Assembly (NCBI RefSeq): GCF_904846645.1
Contig: NZ_CAJHBO010000014.1
Span: 25,334 to 89,333 of the forward strand
Length of the DNA: 64,000 bases
DNA from: Psychrobacter sp. Pi2-1
GTDB taxonomy: Bacteria > Pseudomonadota > Gammaproteobacteria > Pseudomonadales > Moraxellaceae
Direction of reading: 5' to 3'
How positions within the stretch are numbered: the first letter of the stretch is position 1; each line of letters starts with the position of its first letter. A program made the position numbers and the translations under genes. This document shows, one piece after another, positions 1 through 6,647 of this stretch. The notes beneath the pieces were generated by a model. That model did no database searches and was not told where the DNA came from. It worked only from the letters and a program-made list of their open reading frames with translations.

Positions 1-318
1 TTGCTTGTTATGCAGTATATGGCCGATAATTGCGACATGCCTTTTACCAAAGCCTTATCTGTCAGGGAGTACTGGGATTTGTCAGGTTTGAAGCGCAAGA
101 TACGCTACAAAGCCTTTTTAGCCTTGTTCTTAAAAGTAGCAAAAAGTGATTTTATTGACGACAGGATCATTAAATCTAAAGGTCAATTTAACTATAAAGT
201 TTATTTAAAATCACTAAACCTTTCTGATACTTGCGACACACGCTATGTCATCGATGCTAAATATATAAAGTTTAATAGAAACGAAGAGTCGCCATCAAAG
301 GACCAGATATGGAAGTAG
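1..318 (+). CDS. 3' end of an unrecognised protein, truncated by the window edge
   Basis: The frame is open from the first base and stops at 316-318. The only start at the edge is a TTG with no visible ribosome site, so this is most simply the C-terminal part of a gene that begins outside the window. The visible 105 residues are lysine-rich and show no motif I recognise; no SMC Walker B or signature sequence is present. The next gene starts inside its last codons (ATG at 309), so the two overlap by 10 bases and are probably translationally coupled. That suggests a shared operon and a functional link to the TOPRIM-like protein. The function is unknown. Confidence 0.55.
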   Translation: MLVMQYMADNCDMPFTKALSVREYWDLSGLKRKIRYKAFLALFLKVAKSDFIDDRIIKSKGQFNYKVYLKSLNLSDTCDTRYVIDAKYIKFNRNEESPSKDQIWK

Positions 319-1220
319 ACCTAGAAAAATCCTTAAATACAGCGGGTAAACTTGATTACTTGAAAGAGAAGATGATACTGGGGGTGAAATTCGCTACCTA
401 TCGAAGCCCTGACAATATCCTTGTATTATTGGCGTCTTTTGACCCCAGTATTGGCTACACAGAAAATGGAAAAGTGATCATTAATATGGGTGGCTGGGGC
501 CGTATTAGAGAGATCGTAAAAGCTCAAACAGGGATAGACCTACTCAGACACAATTTAAATGAGCTAAAAGGTAGAGACCGTGTAGATAACACAGCCATCA
601 CAACTAACGATAAATTATTAAGTAAAGCACCTACCAAAGGCTTTCTTGAGTGTCGTCTACTAGGTAGTGAAAAACATATTATTAATGTATCAAACAACTA
701 CACGCATAAGCAAACTCAAGAGAATGCCTATTTAGGTGTGGAAATTAACGACCTCACTGATTGGAATATCGATAACATTATAATCATAGAGAATTTTAAT
801 GCATTTTGTAGATTTAATGAGCAGCATGCCAAGCTAGTAAAAGGGTTAACTGGCGCAGTAACTGTGCTTGCCTATCGAGGTCATAACAATAAAAATATAA
901 CTTCTATATTGAAAGCTTTAGCTCAAAAAGACTGTAAACGCTATATCTTTGCTGACTATGACTTGGCTGGTCTGAAAATAGCTGAATCGATGTCAAAAAC
1001 TCTCAAAGCTCACGGATATATACTACCTAACAAACCTTGGATGCAGACTGAAAAATATATTGAAATGACGGTTAAAGAAAATCGTAAGAAGCAGTCATCT
1101 ATTAAGATAAGCTCACCTAGCTTAACTTCCTACTTTGAACATATCCGTGACAAGTATTTAGCAGTACCACAAGAGACGCTTATAGCGAGAAGAACTCCAC
1201 TGAAGGTAGTTAATATCTGA
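309..1220 (+). CDS. TOPRIM-like protein resembling Wadjet JetD/MksG (DUF7281-like)
   Basis: This 303-residue protein has a C-terminal TOPRIM-like signature. A hydrophobic strand ending in the acidic motif IIIIENFN (about residues 155-165) is followed about 50 residues later by FADYDLAGL, a DxDxxG motif. This is the arrangement of metal-binding acids in TOPRIM nucleases, including the JetD/MksG subunit of Wadjet/MksBEFG plasmid-defence systems and topoisomerase VI A subunits. The N-terminal 140 residues are not recognised. The gene overlaps the end of the preceding frame by 10 bases. No SMC, kleisin or MksE genes lie in the window, but they could lie to the left. TOPRIM-like is reasonably supported; a role in a condensin-type defence system is inference. 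Confidence 0.6.
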   Translation: MEVDLEKSLNTAGKLDYLKEKMILGVKFATYRSPDNILVLLASFDPSIGYTENGKVIINMGGWGRIREIVKAQTGIDLLRHNLNELKGRDRVDNTAITTNDKLLSKAPTKGFLECRLLGSEKHIINVSNNYTHKQTQENAYLGVEINDLTDWNIDNIIIIENFNAFCRFNEQHAKLVKGLTGAVTVLAYRGHNNKNITSILKALAQKDCKRYIFADYDLAGLKIAESMSKTLKAHGYILPNKPWMQTEKYIEMTVKENRKKQSSIKISSPSLTSYFEHIRDKYLAVPQETLIARRTPLKVVNI

Positions 1221-1472
1221 ACACACAGCTATGCTCTCCGTCATTAATAGACAGCTTCTTCTTACTCGTTATTAATAAACATATGTTTTATTAATAAATT
1301 TTATCAAATAGACCTTAAAGTTGTATACCAATCTAGAACCGTAAGGACACAACCTACCTCTACAGCAAATAACATCTTAATTTCAAGTGAAAACTATATT
1401 CTTTTTAGATTGAAATATTGTGTAATAGCCACCATGTATGTCAAAACTGATTACTTAGAATAAGGATATAAA
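1221..1472. promoter_or_regulatory. Intergenic region upstream of the Pycsar-like operon with an AT-rich perfect inverted repeat
   Basis: This 252-base gap lies between the TOPRIM-like gene and the cyclase gene. Positions 1269-1297 form a perfect inverted repeat: 11-base arms reading TTATTAATAAA around a 7-base CATATGT centre. With no GC in the arms it would be a weak terminator, so a protein-binding site is as likely. The cyclase ATG at 1473 is preceded by TAAGGATA, an acceptable ribosome site. The promoter of the operon presumably lies in this gap, but no convincing -35/-10 pair can be singled out. Confidence 0.4.
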
Positions 1473-3038
1473 ATGCACTATAGTTGGGATGTGGATAGAG
1501 CGGAAGGTCATATAGATAAACTTTGTGACTCAGTAAAAGATGTTGAAATAGTGCCTTATACTCGCGAGATGAGTTTGGGTAATATACCAGTTAACAAAGC
1601 ATATGAAATGGATGCAGTCCATATCTACGTTGATATTTTAAATCTTGAAGACTTATTGACTAAAGATGGTAATGAGAATGAAACTTCGCACAAAAGGGCC
1701 ATTAGATTCTTTGATTCACATTTTAGAACCATCAGGTACATATTGGATGAGTCCGAGTCTTTATTTGTAGACTTCCACAATCAACGCCTACATGCCGTCG
1801 TCACAAAGCCTTATGACAATGAGAAGAAGCGCTTAGATAGAGCCGTGGCCCTTAGCGATTTGATTATTGATGCTGTCGCTCAGCAGAAAAAAGATAGTAA
1901 CGACAGTTATATCGATGCAGCGACGATCAGAGTGGGTATCGACTCTGGTATCGCCTTAGCTGTTAATAATGGCCGAGCTAAGAATAAAGAGCCTTTGTTT
2001 TTAGGTAATCCCGCCAATCATGCTGCAAAGCATGCTGCAGGTGACAAAAAAGGAATTTACCTCACTACTAACGCAAGGGATGTTCTTGAACTGTCCAAAG
2101 TGGCTGCTGACAAAACCAAGACATCAGCGTTAACTTCTGATGAGATCAAACTATCAGTTGATCGTACAACGCTACCGAATGGTTTGTCACTTGAGAGTGT
2201 TAATAAGAACGCGCCTGAGCCTAAACTATTAAAAGATTTTCAGTTCTCGCGGGCAGCATCACCTTTGGAGGATTTTGACTTTAATAAGTACTACTATAAG
2301 ACGGCTAAAAGACAAGAGCTGGTTTCTTTGTATGCCGATATTGATGGATTTACAAACTATGTGAACGTCAATATTGGTTCAGAGCAAGGTAAAAAGAACA
2401 TTGTCCGCTGTTTGCACGTGATCAGATCAGAGATGGATGATTGCATCAATACTGATTTCAAAGGTAAGCGTGTACGTTTTATTGGCGACTGCATGCATGC
2501 CATTATCTGCGAAGGTAGTAATAAATATACAGACAGACTAAAGACAGTGGAAGTTGGCACTGAGGCATCAGGCGGTATTAGAAGCAGCTTTAACCTATCA
2601 CTAGAAAAGCTTAATGATAGATTTGGTATTCAAACCGACGATTTGGGTTTGGCTATTGGTTATGAGCTGGGTGATGTGTCTAATCTTAGAGTTGGTCAAG
2701 AGGGCGTAGATAATAGTACGCGTTTTTCATTAGGGATATCTACGATAGCCTCCGAAAAAGAACAAATGCAGTGCGAACACGAAACAGAGACGCGCATCGG
2801 TAAAACGGCATTTGGAGTATTAGAAGGTTCTAAATATGAAGATTTATTTTCTGATAGATCAGCCACAGACATAACCTTTGAGCGTATTGAAGAAGTTGAT
2901 AATGAAGCGATAGAAGAAGATACCGCTAAAAACGAAAGTTCAATGTACGACGATATCTCTTATTCTGTACCGACTCCATCGGATGAAGAGCTAATATCAT
3001 CACGACCTGCGTTTAAGCCTCATGCCCAATTTAAATGA
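1473..3038 (+). CDS. Pycsar-type nucleotide cyclase with two tandem class III cyclase domains
   Basis: The 521-residue protein holds two cyclase homology domains. The C-terminal one (about 282-450) has the metal-binding motif YADIDGFT (Asp289, Asp291) and a second metal site in VRFIGDCMHAII (Asp339), as in active class III cyclases. The N-terminal one (about 46-205) keeps the fold signatures IYVDILNLEDL (Asp54), FVDFHNQRLHAVV, VGIDSGIA and LGNPANHAAKHA, but lacks the canonical DxxGFT and GD pair, so it looks degenerate. In one chain they could form an intramolecular pseudo-heterodimer. The acidic tail (460-521) appears disordered. Its cNMP-binding TIR-like partner two genes on identifies a Pycsar system, in which such cyclases make cCMP or cUMP on phage infection. 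The nucleotide cannot be read from the sequence. The next gene overlaps it by 17 bases. Confidence 0.8.
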   Translation: MHYSWDVDRAEGHIDKLCDSVKDVEIVPYTREMSLGNIPVNKAYEMDAVHIYVDILNLEDLLTKDGNENETSHKRAIRFFDSHFRTIRYILDESESLFVDFHNQRLHAVVTKPYDNEKKRLDRAVALSDLIIDAVAQQKKDSNDSYIDAATIRVGIDSGIALAVNNGRAKNKEPLFLGNPANHAAKHAAGDKKGIYLTTNARDVLELSKVAADKTKTSALTSDEIKLSVDRTTLPNGLSLESVNKNAPEPKLLKDFQFSRAASPLEDFDFNKYYYKTAKRQELVSLYADIDGFTNYVNVNIGSEQGKKNIVRCLHVIRSEMDDCINTDFKGKRVRFIGDCMHAIICEGSNKYTDRLKTVEVGTEASGGIRSSFNLSLEKLNDRFGIQTDDLGLAIGYELGDVSNLRVGQEGVDNSTRFSLGISTIASEKEQMQCEHETETRIGKTAFGVLEGSKYEDLFSDRSATDITFERIEEVDNEAIEEDTAKNESSMYDDISYSVPTPSDEELISSRPAFKPHAQFK

Positions 3039-3789
3039 TCTTGAGCAGTACCTCAATGCTGATGGTATAGCCTTCAAAAAAGACAATGCATCCAATCTTT
3101 GTTTTGCATTGAATGTGCCGATGTCTAACGGTAAAAGAAAGGGCTTTGAGCTAACCGCCACTCAATCTGATTCTGAATTGTTGATCAAAGAAAGTGGCGG
3201 TTTTTTGCCAAATTTCTGCCCTAACAGGCACATAAACATGGGTGGTTATTTTTGCTTAGGTTTAAAGGTCGATAGCCTAGAAATAAGTGATTGGATCTCT
3301 GTCGTTAAAAAGTATTTAAGAGCTCAAGAGTACGTCAATAAGCATAGAAAGTGGCCAAAGAGTATTAATGAATGGAGTCATGGGGAAGCAGCGTACTATC
3401 AGAATCTTGTAGAAGAAGGCTTGCTCAAGTTGCATGCCAATAACTTAAGTATTGATTTCAAAGAAATTAAACTTATTGAAGTTAGTCCTGCTAAATCCTA
3501 TCCATGCCAATCACATTATCGTTTATATTATGGATCAAAACTTATAGCCACAGGTATTGAGGATAAAATACTTAATAAGAGAGCTTTTTGTGTTTGTGTC
3601 AAAGACGGTAGCGGAAAGCGTAGACATAAAACGATAGGTAATTGTAAGCATCAATGCGCTAATATTCTGTATCAAATACCCTTTAATGAAAAAAGAAGAG
3701 TATTAGAAGAAAGAAAATTTTGGAAAGCTTGTGAAGCCGTAGATTGTTGTATGACAATGGATGACTGTAAGTTAAACAATAATACATAG
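3022..3789 (+). CDS. E2-like (ubiquitin-conjugating fold) cysteine-rich protein in the Pycsar-like operon
   Basis: This 255-residue protein starts 17 bases inside the cyclase gene and ends 9 bases before the effector gene, so it belongs to the operon. Residues 62-81 contain LPNFCPNRHIN then GGYFCLGL. The spacing His-x-Asn-x3-Gly-x2-Cys-Leu (Cys78 as candidate nucleophile, His70) matches the active-site segment of E2 ubiquitin-conjugating enzymes. A Trp-rich helical stretch follows (W91, W111, W118 and HGEAAYYQ). The C-terminal third is cysteine-rich (Cys162, 190, 192, 208, 212, 237, 242, 243, 249), which suggests metal binding. It resembles families described as E2-domain-associated cysteine-rich proteins from bacterial conflict systems. 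No E1, ubiquitin-like or deubiquitinase gene is nearby. E2-like is inferred from motif spacing; the substrate and role are unknown. Confidence 0.55.
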   Translation: MPNLNDLEQYLNADGIAFKKDNASNLCFALNVPMSNGKRKGFELTATQSDSELLIKESGGFLPNFCPNRHINMGGYFCLGLKVDSLEISDWISVVKKYLRAQEYVNKHRKWPKSINEWSHGEAAYYQNLVEEGLLKLHANNLSIDFKEIKLIEVSPAKSYPCQSHYRLYYGSKLIATGIEDKILNKRAFCVCVKDGSGKRRHKTIGNCKHQCANILYQIPFNEKRRVLEERKFWKACEAVDCCMTMDDCKLNNNT

Positions 3790-3798
3790 GGGACTAAG

Positions 3799-4701
3799 AT
3801 GTCGCTTTCAGAAAGATTTAAAAATAAAGATCAAGCTGTCATAAGCGAGCTGTTAAAGCAAAAAATTGTTAATGGAAATATAGAGCTTGCAAAAGAAATT
3901 CAGCAAAGAGGTCAAGTGGTAGGTTTTGAGCAGGGTGATAACATCATTACTCAAGGAGATGATGACCAAGATGTTTTCTTCATCATTGCAGGTAACACAA
4001 GCTTGATCATCAATGGCTCAGAACTATTTTCTAGGGGGTCAGGCATCACTATTGGTGAGATGTCAGCAATCAACCCAGCCGAACCAAGGTCAGCAACTTT
4101 AATTGCTAAGGTAGATACAGTTACTGTAAAGGTTGATGTTGATTCGTTTACTGAGTTACTAGACAAATATCCTATGGCTTACAAGTTTTTGCTTATAGAT
4201 TACAATAGTAGGATGCAGGAAAAAAATGCCTTAATCCAACAACGTAATGCAAAGCCACGGTTATTTATCGCGAGCACCGTTGAAGCCATACCTGTAGTTG
4301 AGGATATAAAGCTTAATTTACATCACGCAAATATAGAAGTGACGCTTTGGAGTGAACCAGAGACTTTTCAAGCTGGTTCTTATACATTAGAGTCTTTAGA
4401 GCAGCACGTTAAAACTCATGATTTTGGTTTGGCCATCATGACTGCTGATGATATTGTCATATCAAGAGAGGTAGAATCAGCTGCACCGCGTGATAATGTC
4501 GTATTTGAATTGGGATTGTTTATGGGTCATTTGGGCAAAGAGCGCACACTACTTGCTTTTCCAAGTGGGCAAGAATCTAAACTTGCAAGTGATTTACAAG
4601 GAGTGACGCCTTTGCACTATAAAGATGAGGATGGCAAAATCGATACCACAAATTTAGTAACACTTCTGAAAAGAAAAATCGCAGAGAAAGGGGTTAAATA
4701 A
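3799..4701 (+). CDS. Pycsar effector: cyclic-nucleotide-binding domain fused to a TIR-like domain (PycTIR type)
   Basis: Residues about 35-135 form a CRP/cNMP-binding domain, with a phosphate-binding cassette readable as GEMSAINPAEPRSA (Gly86, Glu87, Arg97, Ser98). A short linker helix follows. Residues 153-300 match the TIR-like domain of CBASS Cap12/Pycsar effectors: RLFIASTVE at the first strand, then RDNVVFELGLFMGHLG, in which Glu237 is the likely catalytic residue for NAD+ cleavage. In the known system cUMP or cCMP binding activates the effector, which depletes NAD+ and stops the infected cell. The ATG is 9 bases after the preceding stop, with GGGGA as a strong ribosome site. The gene looks intact. 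An IS256-type element is inserted 10 bases after the stop codon, so any original downstream gene or terminator is displaced. Confidence 0.85.
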   Translation: MSLSERFKNKDQAVISELLKQKIVNGNIELAKEIQQRGQVVGFEQGDNIITQGDDDQDVFFIIAGNTSLIINGSELFSRGSGITIGEMSAINPAEPRSATLIAKVDTVTVKVDVDSFTELLDKYPMAYKFLLIDYNSRMQEKNALIQQRNAKPRLFIASTVEAIPVVEDIKLNLHHANIEVTLWSEPETFQAGSYTLESLEQHVKTHDFGLAIMTADDIVISREVESAAPRDNVVFELGLFMGHLGKERTLLAFPSGQESKLASDLQGVTPLHYKDEDGKIDTTNLVTLLKRKIAEKGVK

Positions 4702-4703
4702 AT

Positions 4704-4710
4704 TCTATTT
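4704..4710. repeat. Left target-site duplication of the IS256 element
   Basis: TCTATTT directly precedes the left inverted repeat and is repeated at 6014-6020 directly after the right one. An eighth base outward differs (T against C). IS256-family elements typically duplicate 8-9 bases, so this supports a fairly recent, correctly bounded insertion. Confidence 0.75.
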
Positions 4711-6013
4711 GGAGACCATCCCAGATTCTGTGTAACTGCCATTTAGATTAAATGCTTACTGATACGGTCATCAAACATAATCATAAAACGATTCAGAGCA
4801 GACGTCCAGTTACGGATTGGCATCGACCACTTTTTAGACGCCTGCTGGGTGGCTAAGTACACCACTTTGAATGCTGCCTGATCAGATGGGAACACCTTAC
4901 GCTTATTCACTGCCGTCCGAATCACACTGTTTAGCGACTCTATCGCATTGGTGGTATAAATCACTTTTCTGATGTCTTTCGGATACTCAAAGAACACCGT
5001 TAAGCCCTCCCAGTTATTGCGCCAAGACTTGATGACATGCGGATACTCCTTGCCCCATACTTCATCAAAGTGCTCAAGGTTGGCCTCTGCTATCTCAAGC
5101 GTATCAGCGCCGTAGATGGCTTTTAAATCAGCCGCTACGGCCTTTTTATCCGTCCACGGCACAAACTTCATTGAGTAACGCACCATGTGTACGATACACA
5201 GCTGAACCTGAGCGTTAGGGTAGACCGTATTAATGGCATCAGGGAAGCCCTTTAAACCATCAACACAGGCAATGAGTATATCTTGTACCCCGCGGTTTTG
5301 TAGTTCAGTGAGAACACCAAGCCAGAATTTAGCGCCCTCATTCTCTGATAGCCACATGCCAAGCAGCTCTTTTTTACCATCAAGAGCAACGCCTAAGGCC
5401 AGATAGATAGCTTTGTTGATGATCTGCTTGTCCTGACGAACTTTGACGACAATGCAGTCTAAGTAGACGATAGGATAAACACTGCTCAGTGGCCGGTTCT
5501 GCCAAGCGGTGATGTCCTCTAATATGTTATCGGTGATTCTTGAGATAAGAGAGCTTGAGATGTCAACGTCGTAGAGCTCTTTAATGCTCTCTACAATCTC
5601 GGTGGTGGTTTGACCCTTGGCGTAAAGGAATATGATCTTGTCATCAAGGCCTGAGATACGGGTTTGATGCTTACGCACTAGTGCAGGTTCAAAAGCGCCA
5701 TCACGGTCTCTTGGGGTGGAGATTTCAAGATCGCCTGTATCACTGCGGACGGTCTTTTTAGTGTGCCCATTGCGCTTGTTAGGCTTATCCGCCTTTTCAT
5801 GTTTGGGGTAGCCGAGATGGTCTTCCATTTCAGCTTCAAGGGCAGTATCGATAAAGGATTGCATGAGCTGCTTTTGAAAATCTTTGATGTCATCAAAGCT
5901 ATTAATGCTACCAGCCATTTGCTCGGCCAGTTTCTTAATGTCAGATTGAGTAGTCATTGCTTATTCTCCTGTTAGTGGATTATAAGCAGTTACACAGTTT
6001 TTAGGAAACTCCC
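4711..6013 (-). mobile_element. Complete IS256-family insertion sequence, 1303 bp
   Basis: The element carries one full transposase and is bounded by related inverted ends. The left end starts GGAGACCATCCCAGATT and reaches CTGTGTAACTGC at 4728-4739. The right end, read inward, starts GGGAGTTTCC and reaches the same CTGTGTAACTGC (complement of 5985-5996). Seven-base TCTATTT duplications flank it. It sits just after the Pycsar effector gene. A decayed relative lies in opposite orientation at 6262-6595. Confidence 0.85.
4743..5957 (-). CDS. IS256-family (mutator-type) transposase
   Basis: The full-length transposase has 404 residues, the normal family size. It has the MULE/IS256 DDE core: YPIVYLDCIVVKVR carries the first Asp, VQDILIACVDGLKGFPDAI the second, and the TTNAIESLNSVIR segment the catalytic Glu; VQLCIVHMVRYS lies between the second and third. 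The N-terminal part resembles the family's DNA-binding region (MEDHLGYPKHE, KRNGHTKKTV). The start ATG lies about 56 bases inside the element's right end. No frameshift or premature stop is visible, so the element may be active. Confidence 0.93.
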   Translation of the reverse strand: MTTQSDIKKLAEQMAGSINSFDDIKDFQKQLMQSFIDTALEAEMEDHLGYPKHEKADKPNKRNGHTKKTVRSDTGDLEISTPRDRDGAFEPALVRKHQTRISGLDDKIIFLYAKGQTTTEIVESIKELYDVDISSSLISRITDNILEDITAWQNRPLSSVYPIVYLDCIVVKVRQDKQIINKAIYLALGVALDGKKELLGMWLSENEGAKFWLGVLTELQNRGVQDILIACVDGLKGFPDAINTVYPNAQVQLCIVHMVRYSMKFVPWTDKKAVAADLKAIYGADTLEIAEANLEHFDEVWGKEYPHVIKSWRNNWEGLTVFFEYPKDIRKVIYTTNAIESLNSVIRTAVNKRKVFPSDQAAFKVVYLATQQASKKWSMPIRNWTSALNRFMIMFDDRISKHLI

Positions 6014-6020
6014 TCTATTT
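6014..6020. repeat. Right target-site duplication of the IS256 element
   Basis: TCTATTT directly after the right inverted repeat copies 4704-4710. Confidence 0.75.
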
Positions 6021-6114
6021 GAGTTGTTTAAGCAACTGTTAACAACAAGTTTATTTGGTATAACCAACAAATATTGATTTTAAATTGGTTTTTGAAGAAA
6101 TATTTAAGATAACT

Positions 6115-6257
6115 GAGTATGAAACTTTATTACTCCAAATTGTAACAAGTTACTATTGGTAATAGCTCTCAGTATGATACTTTATTATTTTTCACTCAAA
6201 ATGGCAGGTAATAAAATCAAGAGTTTAGCCGAATCTCAGTATGATACTTTATTACTC
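6115..6257. repeat. Three spaced copies of a 21-base near-palindromic motif
   Basis: Copies lie at 6115-6135, 6170-6190 and 6237-6257. The consensus starts SAGTATGATACTT and ends TATTACTC, so the outer five bases of copy 1 (GAGTA...TACTC) are inverted repeats of each other. Copy-to-copy distances are 55 and 67 bases. Copies 2 and 3 are nearly identical; copy 1 differs at two positions. They lie in the non-coding strip between the intact and the decayed IS256 copies and touch neither transposase end. They could be operator sites, remains of a replication or transfer region, or a small repeat family; nothing in the sequence decides. Confidence 0.6.
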
Positions 6258-6261
6258 GCTG

Positions 6262-6595
6262 ACATATGGTGCGCTATTCAATGAAGTTTGTACCATGGAC
6301 GGATAAAAAAGCAGTAGCGGCTGATTTAAAAGCTATCTATGCCGCTGATAGGCTTGAGATAGCACAGGCAAACCTTGAGCACTTTGATAAGACTTGGTGT
6401 AAAGAGAGTACCCGCAAATGGTTACCTCTTGGCGCAATAACTGGGAGGGCTTAACGGTATTCTTCGAGTATCCTAAAGGTCAATGTCGATCCTTAACTGG
6501 ACGTCTGCTTTAAATCGCTTTGTAATTATGTTTGATGACCGTATTAGTAAGTATTTAATCTAAATGGCAGTTGCACAGAATTCGAGATGGTCTCC
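6262..6595 (+). pseudogene. Remnant of an IS256-family transposase and element end
   Basis: Positions 6262-6466 translate to HMVRYSMKFVPWTDKK onward, closely matching the C-terminal third of the intact transposase on the other strand. A frame disruption follows near 6415 (around residue KESTRK). About 50 codons containing the catalytic Glu region are then deleted, and homology resumes as MFDDRISKYLI before the stop at 6560-6562. The sequence ends in GGCAGTTGCACAG...GGTCTCC (6566-6595), a clear copy of the intact element's left inverted repeat. The 5' two thirds and the other end are gone. It is an older, inactive copy in opposite orientation. Confidence 0.85.
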
Positions 6596-6614
6596 AATAA
6601 CTATTAATACGAAA

Positions 6615-6647
6615 TTTTAAAAATGAGCCATTATGAGGCTCATTTTT
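6615..6647 (-). terminator. Rho-independent terminator after the DUF4365/TPR gene
   Basis: The stem AAATGAGCC/GGCTCATTT (6621-6629 with 6637-6645) has a 7-base loop and is followed on the minus strand by a T-rich run. It begins within two bases of the gene's stop codon at 6646-6648. Confidence 0.75.

Noticed and set aside
1..318. First frame as a complete gene starting with TTG at base 1
   Set aside because: The start coincides with the window edge and has no visible ribosome site, so it is treated as a truncated 3' end.
3951..4166. Frame antisense to the Pycsar effector
   Set aside because: It mirrors the coding strand of a well-supported gene and has no signals of its own.
6115..6257. CRISPR array from three repeats
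   Set aside because: Only three imperfect copies, unequal spacing (55 and 67), and no cas genes.
6266..6454. 62-codon frame as a small gene
   Set aside because: It is a piece of a decayed IS256 transposase with a frameshift and an internal deletion.
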